A DNA stretch of 64,000 nucleotides from Inediibacterium massiliense. GTDB taxonomy: Bacteria > Bacillota > Clostridia > Peptostreptococcales > Thermotaleaceae. Shown one piece after another: positions 8,044-15,908 of the stretch. The DNA is taken from contig NZ_LN876583.1 of assembly GCF_001282725.1 (NCBI RefSeq), positions 104,609 through 168,608 on the forward strand, written 5' to 3'. The number at the start of each line of letters is the position of its first letter. Position 1 is the first letter of the stretch. A program made the position numbers and the translations under genes. The notes below the pieces were generated by a model. It was not told the origin of the DNA, searched no databases, and saw nothing but the letters and a program-made list of their open reading frames with translations.

Positions 8044-8778
8044 TTACATTTTTTCTGGTGCATCTAATAAAAAGGCTTGCAATATTTTCTGAATGATTAT
8101 TCTTATACACTCTATTATATTTAGCATAACATATTGTGCATTCTTTTCAAGTTTTCTAAACAAAGTTTTTTCTTCTATTTTATAGAAAAGTTCACTTAAA
8201 TCTATCCCATATAAAAAAATCGTTTCTAGATCTTTGTGAATCACTTCTTCATAAATACAAATTTTTTTTAGAATTTGTTTTTCTAAAGATGAAAATTTAT
8301 ATTCTACTAGATGGATTTTTTCATCCATATTGATTCCCTCTTGTTTGAATATTTTTATGATAGAATAAATTCTACTATGCACATATTGCATAGAAGCTAT
8401 TTTTTCTTTAGAAGAAGTCTTTACATAACTTTGAATATATTCTTCATCTATAAACTTTAAAGGTATTTTCATCAAATTTTTTTGATTCAATTTTTCATAT
8501 AAAGCATTGGCATTGATAAAAAAATTTATAAATCCTGGAGAGATCACAACTATATCTTCAAAAATATAATTATCTTTTAATTCTTTTGTAATTTCATTTG
8601 CAATTTCTATAGGTTCTTTATGAAGCTCTTTAGAAAGTTTAAATGCAATATTACTTGTATAGTCTCCATGAGAATATTTTTTAGGAATAGTTACTTCAAT
8701 AGAAAAAGGTAATGCTTCATACTGATATTTTTTGCATACTATTTTTTTAATTTGATCTTTTATTATGTTCATCTTCAT
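8044..8778 (-). CDS. arginyl-tRNA synthetase-like protein lacking the catalytic core
   Basis: The 244 residues combine the two ends of ArgRS. Residues 1-100 resemble the N-terminal tRNA D-loop-binding domain (IPKKYSHGDYTSNIAFKLSK; then VVISPGFINFFIN). Residues about 120-244 resemble the DALR anticodon-binding domain (SMQYVHSRIYSIIKI; ending LLDAPEKM, compare GVEAPERM at the end of ArgRS). The whole Rossmann core with HIGH and KMSKS-type motifs, normally some 300 residues, is absent. The protein therefore cannot aminoacylate but could still bind tRNA. The reading frame is clean, with no stops or frameshift, which argues against simple decay. The upstream gene is a DUF1934 protein, a family often encoded next to argS, so this may be a remnant or repurposed argS locus. 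A full-length argS should exist elsewhere in the genome. Function unknown. Confidence 0.8.
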   Translation of the reverse strand: MKMNIIKDQIKKIVCKKYQYEALPFSIEVTIPKKYSHGDYTSNIAFKLSKELHKEPIEIANEITKELKDNYIFEDIVVISPGFINFFINANALYEKLNQKNLMKIPLKFIDEEYIQSYVKTSSKEKIASMQYVHSRIYSIIKIFKQEGINMDEKIHLVEYKFSSLEKQILKKICIYEEVIHKDLETIFLYGIDLSELFYKIEEKTLFRKLEKNAQYVMLNIIECIRIIIQKILQAFLLDAPEKM

Positions 8779-8800
8779 CTACTTTCTATTGATTATTCTA

Positions 8801-9217
8801 TTACATAATAGTAATATTGAGTTTGTTTTGACTTTCTGTGATTCCTTCTAGATTGATAAAATACTCTATCTGCACCCCACCTTTTTTTGCATCTGTAATA
8901 GAATAATTCATATCTTTTGTTAATACTTCCATATCAAAGACTCCATAAGGAGTATGATAAAGAGTTGTATATCTTTTTCCTTTTTCAAATACAATTTCTG
9001 ATTTTAAGTTTCCAAATCTTTTCATATAAATTTTATCTTGAGAAAGTTTTACAGTGGTTGTACATCCTTTCATTCCTGATACTTCCGTTTCTTCATACAC
9101 TAAATAAACTGCATTTTCTTTTTCATAGAGTTTTCCTTCTGTCACTAATTCTATTTTGTTTTCTTCTCCATCCATATCTATTTGCATGCCTTCTATTCTT
9201 AGCATAATATTTTTCAT
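8801..9217 (-). CDS. DUF1934 (YwiB-like) protein
   Basis: This is a 138-residue soluble beta-rich protein of the DUF1934/YwiB family, a lipocalin-like small beta-barrel type. The central part, TVKLSQDKIYMKRFGNLKSE, and the following HTPYGVFDMEVLTK are typical. In many Firmicutes the family member lies directly upstream of argS, as it does here upstream of the core-less ArgRS-like gene. The biochemical role is unknown. Start ATG follows AGGTGAACCA. It is probably co-transcribed with ddl upstream (13-bp gap) and the ArgRS-like gene downstream (22-bp gap). Confidence 0.8.
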   Translation of the reverse strand: MKNIMLRIEGMQIDMDGEENKIELVTEGKLYEKENAVYLVYEETEVSGMKGCTTTVKLSQDKIYMKRFGNLKSEIVFEKGKRYTTLYHTPYGVFDMEVLTKDMNYSITDAKKGGVQIEYFINLEGITESQNKLNITIM

Positions 9218-9230
9218 TGGTTCACCTCAT

Positions 9231-10295
9231 CTATCTATCTTTATATCTTTTTATTGCAAGGTTTATCAATTCATCAATTAAATTTTCATAAGAAAGTCCT
9301 GTTGCCTCCCATAAAAGAGGATACATACTATATTTTGTAAATCCTGGCATAGTATTCACTTCATTAATGTATACTTTCAAAGAATCTTTTTCTACAAAAA
9401 AATCTACTCTTGAAAGTCCTGATCCATCTATAGCTTTATAGGCACATATAGCCATTTTTCTTATTTCATCAGACTTTTCTTTTGGAAGATCTGCTGGAAT
9501 AACAAGTCTAGATTTTTGATCGTCTGAATATTTTGCTTGATAATCATAAAATTCATGAGAAGGTAATATTTCTCCTAAAACAGATGCTTTTGGATGATCA
9601 TTTCCCAAAACAGCACATTCTATCTCTCTTCCTTGAATATAAGCTTCAATAATAATTTTTCTATCATGTAAAGATGCTGTATTGAGTCCCTTTATTAATT
9701 CTTCCCTGTTATGGGCTTTACTAATCCCTACACTAGAACCTAAATTAGCAGGTTTAATAAAAACAGGATAAGAAAATTCTTCTTCAATTTCTTTTATGCA
9801 TCGATCTATATCTTCTTTTAGTTGATATTTCATTACAAATGTATATTTTCCAACCGGAAGCCCTTCTTTTTCAAATATTTTTTTACTAAGAATTTTATCC
9901 ATTCCTAAAGAAGAAGCCAAAACTCCTGCTCCTACATATGGAAGGTCTGCCATCTCAAGTAGTCCTTGAATGGTACCATCTTCTCCAAATGGCCCATGAA
10001 GGACTGGGAATACTACATCTGCTATTTCTTTTAATTTTGATTTTTTTCCATTCATAGGAATAATAGAAAAAATTTCTTCTCCTTGATTTTTTGATATTTC
10101 TTCCCATTCTCCTGTCTCAATTTTTTCAATAGGTCCATTATATATCATCCAATTGCCTTCTTTTGTAATTCCTATAGGAAAACAATTGTATTTTTCTTTG
10201 TTCATAGCTTTAATTACAGAAGTTGCAGACATTAAAGACACTTCATGTTCTCCTGATTTTCCTCCAAATATTACTGCTACATTTATTTTATTCAT
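9231..10295 (-). CDS. ddl: D-alanine--D-alanine ligase
   Basis: This ATP-grasp enzyme makes the D-Ala-D-Ala dipeptide for peptidoglycan precursors in the cytoplasm. It is 354 residues, the normal length. Family motifs seen are FGGKSGEHEVSLMSA at the N-terminus, VLHGPFGEDGTIQGLLE near residue 95, VGAGVLASSLGMDK near 120, PVFIKPANLGSSVGISK near 175 and YINEVNTMPGFTKYSMYP near 310. Start ATG has GGAGG 7 nt upstream. It starts a short operon with the DUF1934 and ArgRS-like genes. It is separated from ypeB by repeat element 1. Confidence 0.96.
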   Translation of the reverse strand: MNKINVAVIFGGKSGEHEVSLMSATSVIKAMNKEKYNCFPIGITKEGNWMIYNGPIEKIETGEWEEISKNQGEEIFSIIPMNGKKSKLKEIADVVFPVLHGPFGEDGTIQGLLEMADLPYVGAGVLASSLGMDKILSKKIFEKEGLPVGKYTFVMKYQLKEDIDRCIKEIEEEFSYPVFIKPANLGSSVGISKAHNREELIKGLNTASLHDRKIIIEAYIQGREIECAVLGNDHPKASVLGEILPSHEFYDYQAKYSDDQKSRLVIPADLPKEKSDEIRKMAICAYKAIDGSGLSRVDFFVEKDSLKVYINEVNTMPGFTKYSMYPLLWEATGLSYENLIDELINLAIKRYKDR

Positions 10296-10374
10296 ACTTT
10301 AGCCTCCATATTAATTCTTTAATTCATTACTATTCTATACTTATCATTTTTATTAATCAATTTATTTTATATAA

Positions 10375-10400
10375 AAAACAGCTAAAAATTTTAGATGTTT
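10375..10400 (-). repeat. distal copy of the ypeB terminator hairpin
   Basis: It reads AAAACAGCTAAAAATTTTAG followed by ATGTTT, and differs from the proximal copy at 10663-10690 by one arm base. The two copies flank repeat element 1. On the minus strand this copy ends in a T-rich run. Confidence 0.6.
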
Positions 10401-10424
10401 CAACTTACTATAAATTATTTTTAC

Positions 10425-10654
10425 CAAAGTTATAAAAATAAGGAACATTTATTGAGAATTTGTGAAAATACAGAATAAGGAAGAAAATTATTAGCATTAC
10501 ACTGTTTGAGCATAGCGAGTTTGTAATGCTATTTTCGACCGTTTCTTTATATTTTCCAAATTTGAAAATGAGTGACGTTTTTTAAGCAACGGAAATCTTG
10601 AATGAAATGAAGAGATTTCGTTGGCGCCATGAGCTTGCAAATTTTATAACTTTG
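10425..10654. repeat. palindromic repeat element 1 (two-module copy)
   Basis: This 230-bp non-coding element has inverted ends CAAAGTTATAAAA and TTTTATAACTTTG. It contains a first module with the stem TAGCATTACA/TGTAATGCTA and a second module with the stem around CAACGGAAATC/GATTTCGTTGG followed by GGCGCC. It shares long near-identical stretches with the copies at 17826, 43977, 51704 and 59999. It fills the ddl-ypeB gap and is flanked by two copies of the same terminator hairpin. No ORF is present. A MITE-like origin is inferred. Confidence 0.85.
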
Positions 10655-10662
10655 TCATAAAT

Positions 10663-10690
10663 AAAACAGCTAAAAATTTTAGCTGTTTTA
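10663..10690 (-). terminator. ypeB terminator, proximal copy
   Basis: The palindrome AAAACAGCTAAAA/TTTTAGCTGTTTT overlaps the ypeB stop codon and is followed by T-rich sequence on the minus strand. A second diverged copy lies at 10375-10400 on the far side of repeat element 1. Confidence 0.7.
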
Positions 10691-12052
10691 TATCATAAGT
10701 GTTCCTTTTTCACTTTTAATGCCCTTTAAAATCTTTTCTTCCTCTCCTGTATCTGCATTAATATATATTAGAAATTGATCACCCTTATAAGAAGCCTCAA
10801 ATTCATAACAATAAATTTCTCCAAAGGAACTTGTAGGAATAATGCAAAGGCTAGGCTCTTTCTCAACTTTTGCACGAATATTTACTTTTTCTCTTGCTTG
10901 TTCTTTTGTCATTTTGGGAGGCTCAATATTTCTTTTGTAATTGGTAGTTAAAAAATGAGTGGAATCAAACCCTACAATTTCTCCATTGTCTAAAGCAATT
11001 TTTACTTTCACTAAATCTGGATACATAAGTACATTGTCTTGCTTGTATACATAATTAATCAGCAATACCCCATCATATTGTAATGTATAAGTAGGAACTA
11101 AATTTAAAAATCCTTTTTCATTTAGAAATTTGGATGCATGCTCTATCCCTTGCTCAGGAGATAAGGTAGCTTTTTTTACCTCTCTATTATTTAAAAGCCA
11201 TGCTACATATCCATTTCTTTGACTAATATCAATATATACAGGATTTCCTTTTCCCTGTTTTTGATTTTTAGGAATGACTTCAAAGCTATACGTATCAATT
11301 CTTCCTTGTCCATTTGTTATTTTTTCTACTTTATCAACTTTTCCTCCTCCTAAAAAAGCAATTACCTTTTTTTCTGCTTCTTTTTGAGTAATTTTATTTC
11401 CCTTAAGCCTTGGTCTCATTCCCTCAATCACATGTTCTGAAAAAGGTCCATCATAAATAAGTTCCGGGTATTTTACCATTCTTTCTTCAAATTGATTAAA
11501 TTTAAGCTGAACAGCATTTTGTTCTTCTGCTTCTTGATTCAATTTTTTGCTACCTTTTTTTCTTAATTCATTTTCCCAAACCACACCTTTTAAAGCTGTT
11601 TTTTGTAGATCATGTAAATCCTTTGAAAGATCTAGTGCATAATTATGAAGTTGTTCTAAATTATTAATTTCCTTTTCTCCCAAAACTTCATTATTAATAC
11701 TTCTCTTGGCCATAGCAAAAGTATAGTCTCCCAATTGACTTAAAAATTTTTCAGTCTTTGTAATATCTCCATGTCGAATAGGAAGTTGTGATAATTTTTC
11801 TTGGGCATTGTATGCATTTTGCCATATATCTGAATACAAAACTATATTTTCTTTTTTCTGAGAAGAAACAATGAGTTTGGATAAATCTGTAGTAATGGTC
11901 TCTACACTTCCCATTAAATCATAATACATTCTTTGAAATTGATTATCTAAAAAAGTATAATATTCTTTTTTTTCTGCTTGTTGATTATATCCCCATATAC
12001 CTGTTCCAATCAAAGCTACAGCAAGAATAAGGGGAAGAATAAATCTTTTCAT
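10688..12052 (-). CDS. ypeB: germination protein YpeB
   Basis: This spore protein is needed for stability or localisation of the cortex-lytic enzyme SleB. The 454 residues start with one membrane segment (RFILPLILAVALIGTGIWGY, residues 3-22). A long helical region with GSVETITTDLSKLIVS follows, and then C-terminal PepSY-type repeats (ITQKEAEKKVIAFLGGGKV; LSPEQGIEHASKFL; MTKEQAREKVNIRAKVE). Length and architecture match YpeB. It lies 12 bp downstream of sleB in the same direction, the conserved sleB-ypeB pair. Start ATG follows GGAGGTAGATGA. In known species the pair is expressed in the forespore under sigma-G. Confidence 0.95.
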   Translation of the reverse strand: MKRFILPLILAVALIGTGIWGYNQQAEKKEYYTFLDNQFQRMYYDLMGSVETITTDLSKLIVSSQKKENIVLYSDIWQNAYNAQEKLSQLPIRHGDITKTEKFLSQLGDYTFAMAKRSINNEVLGEKEINNLEQLHNYALDLSKDLHDLQKTALKGVVWENELRKKGSKKLNQEAEEQNAVQLKFNQFEERMVKYPELIYDGPFSEHVIEGMRPRLKGNKITQKEAEKKVIAFLGGGKVDKVEKITNGQGRIDTYSFEVIPKNQKQGKGNPVYIDISQRNGYVAWLLNNREVKKATLSPEQGIEHASKFLNEKGFLNLVPTYTLQYDGVLLINYVYKQDNVLMYPDLVKVKIALDNGEIVGFDSTHFLTTNYKRNIEPPKMTKEQAREKVNIRAKVEKEPSLCIIPTSSFGEIYCYEFEASYKGDQFLIYINADTGEEEKILKGIKSEKGTLMI

Positions 12053-12064
12053 TCATCTACCTCC

Positions 12065-12772
12065 TTAATTTCCAAACCAATGTTTTCCTATTTTTTTTAT
12101 TACTTCCCTAGACCAAATCCACTTGCTTGTAGCCGTAGCTGGATTCCAATAATATAAACATCCCCCCGTAGGATCCCATCCATTCAAAGCATCTCTAGCA
12201 GCTTTAATACAACTATCATCTGCTGGAAGATTGATTTGTCCATCACTTACAGCAGTAAAGGCTCCAGGTTGATAGATGACTCCTGCAATTGTATTTGGAA
12301 AAGATGGATGCCTCGTTCTATTTAGCACAACAGCTCCTACCGCTACTTGTCCTATGTAGGGTTCTCCTCTTGCCTCTCCTGTTATTGCTTTTGCCAATAT
12401 ATTTACCTCGTCATTCCTAGAAGTCCCGCTATTACTAGCTTGATAATCTTTAGATGTAGCAGGCTCCTTTACCGGCAAGCCTATTTTTTTTGCAGTTTCA
12501 TATCCTACTACTCCATCTACAGCAAGTCCATTTTTTCTTTGAAAAGCCTTTACAGCTTCAAAGGTTCCCCCTCCATATACACTATCAATAGGTCCATTAT
12601 AATATCCCCATTGTTTTAATTTGGTTTGAAGTGTTTTCACTTTTTCTCCACTAGAACCCCAATATAGAGTTTCTTGTGCACTCCCTATATGTAAATAGGT
12701 TTGTATCACAATAGTAGTACAAAAAGTTAATAAAATAATTAATATAGTAACTTTCTTTTTACTTATAGTCAT
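12065..12772 (-). CDS. sleB: spore cortex-lytic enzyme SleB
   Basis: This lytic transglycosylase degrades cortex peptidoglycan during germination. The 235 residues carry an N-terminal membrane/signal segment (about 7-28), a peptidoglycan-binding domain (about 35-95; GSSGEKVKTLQTKLKQWGYY, then VYGGGTFEAVKAFQ), and a Hydrolase_2 catalytic domain (about 125-235; LAKAITGEARGEPYIGQVAV with the expected catalytic Glu in GEARGE, later CLYYWNPATATSKWIW). Start ATG follows AAAGGAGGATATAC. A TGAATA -35-like box is seen about 60 bp upstream with only a poor -10, so a sigma-G promoter is possible but not secure. Confidence 0.96.
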   Translation of the reverse strand: MTISKKKVTILIILLTFCTTIVIQTYLHIGSAQETLYWGSSGEKVKTLQTKLKQWGYYNGPIDSVYGGGTFEAVKAFQRKNGLAVDGVVGYETAKKIGLPVKEPATSKDYQASNSGTSRNDEVNILAKAITGEARGEPYIGQVAVGAVVLNRTRHPSFPNTIAGVIYQPGAFTAVSDGQINLPADDSCIKAARDALNGWDPTGGCLYYWNPATATSKWIWSREVIKKIGKHWFGN

Positions 12773-12863
12773 GTATATCCTCCTTTCATAGATTAATTTT
12801 ATTTTTTGTTAGATTCTACTCAATTATTCAACATTTAACTATGTGGTTATTTTTAGTAAAAAA

Positions 12864-12890
12864 AATGAGGAAAATTTCCTCATTTTTTTG
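12864..12890 (-). terminator. spoIIR terminator
   Basis: A stem ATGAGGAAA/TTTCCTCAT overlaps the spoIIR stop codon. On the minus strand it is followed by eight T residues and preceded by an A-run. Confidence 0.85.
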
Positions 12891-13557
12891 CCATTCTATT
12901 CAATTTTGTTTTTGCCTCTTCTAACATTTCTACCACTTTAAATTTTAATTTAATAGGAACTTCTCCCTCACTTTTAGCCGTACGAATCATATTAAATTCT
13001 TCTTTTGTAAGGACATTCATCATCTCTTTTTCAGTTTTTTTATCCGTTAATCCATTTTTCATATCAATAAAGCATAGAGGAGGAAACATAACACACCACC
13101 AATTTTGCCCTTCTCCTTTTCCAATCACTACTCGTAAAGCCTCATAATTTCCTGCTGGAAGAGTAATAGATCCATAATTTTTGGTAGGGAAATCATAATC
13201 TCCTAAAGAAGCTACGACTTTGTAACTTTGATTATTTTTTTGAATTTCATTTTCAGCAATAGTTTCTATTTCCTTTATATTCTTTTGAATGATTCTCCTA
13301 CTTTCTTCTAGACTTTGAGACTTTTCAAATTTTGGATTCATTGCTTCAATAATTTTATCTCTAACCTTTAATTTTAATTCTTGATCCTTTGGATCATCAC
13401 TATTTGCAAGAACATGAAATCTTATTAAATGATCTTTGTAGCTTTGCTGATTGTCATATACATCTTTGGTAAAATAATAAACACAAGAAGAAATACTAAG
13501 TACAAATATAATTCCTATCACCCATAACTTTTTATTTTTCCATATATACATATTCAT
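12880..13557 (-). CDS. spoIIR: stage II sporulation protein R
   Basis: This is the secreted signalling protein made in the forespore that activates processing of pro-sigma-E in the mother cell. The 225 residues begin with a signal/anchor segment (LWVIGIIFVLSISSCVYYFT). The family core is HLIRFHVLANSDDPKDQELK near residue 40 and GEGQNWWCVMFPPLCF near 155. ATG at 13557 is chosen because AGGGGGA lies 5 nt upstream; an ATG 7 codons earlier has no ribosome site. It lies 94 bp downstream of the gerK-type operon. The gap holds no other gene. Confidence 0.95.
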   Translation of the reverse strand: MNMYIWKNKKLWVIGIIFVLSISSCVYYFTKDVYDNQQSYKDHLIRFHVLANSDDPKDQELKLKVRDKIIEAMNPKFEKSQSLEESRRIIQKNIKEIETIAENEIQKNNQSYKVVASLGDYDFPTKNYGSITLPAGNYEALRVVIGKGEGQNWWCVMFPPLCFIDMKNGLTDKKTEKEMMNVLTKEEFNMIRTAKSEGEVPIKLKFKVVEMLEEAKTKLNRMAKK

Positions 13558-13651
13558 AAAAATCCCCCTATCTGCCAATTTATCATCTTACTTTCAGTAT
13601 TAACAAATAAGGGAATTTTTAAACCAACTTTTATATATTTTTCCTTAAAAT

Positions 13652-14812
13652 TTATCTTGTATCTCCAATCCTCCTTATGATTATTTTAGAATTTACTTTT
13701 ACTTGAGTTATTGGAAAAATTTCACTCCAATCTTCTCTTACTTCTTTCCAAATATTTGGTTCGTATTTTCTTAAATATTCTCCACTTTGTACAAGATCTG
13801 TTTGAAAATCTTTCTGGATTTTTTTATATAATTTCTCTATAGCTTGATTTAATTCCATTGATGCTTTTTTTTGTACCCTCTTAAGATATGTATCATCTAA
13901 AGGCTGATTTCTTACTTCAAATAGATGTTGACTTAACTCTGTTTCTACCTCTATATCAAATGATGTATAGATTTGTCCATTTTTTTCATATACTTTCATT
14001 TTTGTATTTGAATTTGTTACTTTTAAAGGAAGTCTAATATTGTCTACTTTTGTATTTAAAATTCCTCCATTAATCTTATTTAGCATAAACATCATCTTTT
14101 CTGTTTCTTGTTCTCCTAGCCATCCTACCAACTTGAAATCTTTAAGGACTGCCGACCCTGCAACTTTAATTTCATCTTTAGAAGCCATCATCCTAGGAGT
14201 AACGGCAGCTTTACTTTCATGTAAGCTTTTTAATACATATCCTAAATCCGCATCTGGAATCCTTGGAGTTACTTTTTTTCTACGCATCACTTCTCGAATA
14301 AAAAGTCCTGGTCCTAATTCATCCTTTACTTTTACCTTTACCACATCTTCAGCATTTCCTCTTGTATTCATAAGATATATCTTTCTTCCAATAGCAGGAC
14401 TTCTTTCAATATTATCTAATACTTCTCTTACAAAGATTTCATCTTGAGCAAGCTTTTCTCCTAATACAATAGCTTGTGTTTGTCTAAAATTTAAAGTTCT
14501 TCCTGTTCTTGTTTCAAATTCATCCAATATATCCTCTAAATTATCTCCTACTGCACTATATACATATTTAGCATCTCCTTGTCCTTTTTGAGCTAAAAGT
14601 CCCGTATTCGGGTAAGAAATCGTTACGAGATATCTATTTTTTACTTGATCTATTTTTTCTTCTTCAGTGTTTTCTATTTTTATTTTATTTTCTTCATATT
14701 TATCAATACCCACAATAGCTACAAATGCCCTTTTCTCAATTTCAATCTTATCCCAACAACCTGTGAGCAATAATATACTCATCATACATAATAAAACTTT
14801 TTTATACACCAC
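13652..14812 (-). CDS. gerKC: Ger(x)C family germinant receptor lipoprotein (GerKC-type)
   Basis: This is the lipoprotein subunit of a spore germinant receptor in the spore inner membrane. The 386 residues start with a lipoprotein signal (LLCMMSILLLTGCWDKIEIE; lipobox LLTGC). The Ger(x)C N-terminal domain follows (RAFVAIVGIDKYEEN; LEDILDEFETRTGRTLNFRQ) and the C-terminal domain contains LFEVRNQPLDD. The start is GTG and overlaps the last codons of the permease gene by 11 bp. The third subunit gene of the A-B-C receptor operon is clearly recognisable. Assignment to gerK rather than another ger paralogue is only by general resemblance and gene order. Confidence 0.9.
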   Translation of the reverse strand: MVYKKVLLCMMSILLLTGCWDKIEIEKRAFVAIVGIDKYEENKIKIENTEEEKIDQVKNRYLVTISYPNTGLLAQKGQGDAKYVYSAVGDNLEDILDEFETRTGRTLNFRQTQAIVLGEKLAQDEIFVREVLDNIERSPAIGRKIYLMNTRGNAEDVVKVKVKDELGPGLFIREVMRRKKVTPRIPDADLGYVLKSLHESKAAVTPRMMASKDEIKVAGSAVLKDFKLVGWLGEQETEKMMFMLNKINGGILNTKVDNIRLPLKVTNSNTKMKVYEKNGQIYTSFDIEVETELSQHLFEVRNQPLDDTYLKRVQKKASMELNQAIEKLYKKIQKDFQTDLVQSGEYLRKYEPNIWKEVREDWSEIFPITQVKVNSKIIIRRIGDTR

Positions 14813-15908
14813 CTTTTCCCCCTTCCTTCTTTTTGATATAACTAAGCAGTAGTAAAATAGAAGGAATAATCACCATATGCAAAGTACCTAAATAATATGA
14901 AAATTTATCTGCATAATCTCCTAATTGAGCAATATTTTCTGGAATTAATGCAATAAAATAAATAAAAGGAATCAAAAACAATACCAAATAATTTTGTTCT
15001 TTTGATTTAAATATTCGACTCAAGGTTAAACTCGCACCAAAATAAAGAGGCACTACCGTCATAAATACAGTAATAATCCACACAGCAATGACAAATATCT
15101 GGATATTCTCAATAAATGCTCCTGGCAAATCAATAGTCTTAAAAAGTTCTAAAGACGGCCATATAATATGAGTTGTTTCAACAAGTCCAAATCTCGAAAC
15201 TGTTACCACTACTATAAACATATAAATCCCTGCTACAATTAATACAGATAGATCTATATCTTTTTTTATATTTTCAGGATCTACAACAAAATTTGCACAT
15301 ACCATAATCATTTCTATTCCAACAAAACTAAAAAATGTAATAGGAATAGCTTGAATGATTTTAGAAATAGGAGTTTTAAAAACTGGAAGTAAATTACTAA
15401 AATGTAATTCTCCTAAAACAGGTATAGTAATCAATATAGCAAATATAATTACAAATGGAAAAAGTAGTTGTGCCATTCTAACAATAGATTCTATTCCACT
15501 CCTTACAAGATAAGTAGCTGTTAGTAAAAGAGTAATCATTAATACCTCAATAGGTGTATTAAAAAGTAAATAAGCTTTTGTAATTTCTCCAAATATTCTT
15601 AATTCAAAGCTTGTAAAAATAACAAGGTATATACAAAAAGACAAAGCAATCAAAGTTCCTAAAATCTTTCCTACTAAAGAATTACTATATTCAACCATAT
15701 TTTGAGGATAAAATTTTTCTACTAAAGTAGTAAAAATTCTTCCTATTCCTAACGCCAACAATACGGTAATTGATAAAACAATCCATCCATCAGGTCCAAC
15801 TTTCTCTGTAAGACTTCTTGGAATCGTTAAAATTCCTACTCCTACAATAGTAATACTAATCATCATTCCCAATTGAAAACTTGAAATTTTATCATTATTT
15901 CTATTCAT
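14802..15908 (-). CDS. gerKB: endospore germination permease (GerKB-type)
   Basis: This is the B subunit of the germinant receptor, a 368-residue membrane protein of the APC-like spore germination permease family with about ten transmembrane helices. It opens with ISSFQLGMMISITIVGVGILTIPRS, written here in parts: the ISSFQLGMMIS start and the VGVGILTIPR motif are diagnostic. PLYFGASLTLSRIFKSKE near residue 290 is also typical. Its start overlaps the gerKA stop by 8 bp, so translation of the three subunits is coupled. Specificity for a particular germinant cannot be read from the sequence. Confidence 0.92.
   Translation of the reverse strand: MNRNNDKISSFQLGMMISITIVGVGILTIPRSLTEKVGPDGWIVLSITVLLALGIGRIFTTLVEKFYPQNMVEYSNSLVGKILGTLIALSFCIYLVIFTSFELRIFGEITKAYLLFNTPIEVLMITLLLTATYLVRSGIESIVRMAQLLFPFVIIFAILITIPVLGELHFSNLLPVFKTPISKIIQAIPITFFSFVGIEMIMVCANFVVDPENIKKDIDLSVLIVAGIYMFIVVVTVSRFGLVETTHIIWPSLELFKTIDLPGAFIENIQIFVIAVWIITVFMTVVPLYFGASLTLSRIFKSKEQNYLVLFLIPFIYFIALIPENIAQLGDYADKFSYYLGTLHMVIIPSILLLLSYIKKKEGGKGGV

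Noticed and set aside
10425..10654. Repeat element 1 as a structured regulatory RNA or riboswitch
   Set aside because: The same sequence occurs in both orientations at many unrelated loci, mostly downstream of genes, which fits a mobile repeat rather than a cis-acting leader.
14040..14447. 135-codon plus-strand ORF inside the gerKC-type gene
   Set aside because: It is antisense to a clear Ger(x)C lipoprotein gene and resembles no family.
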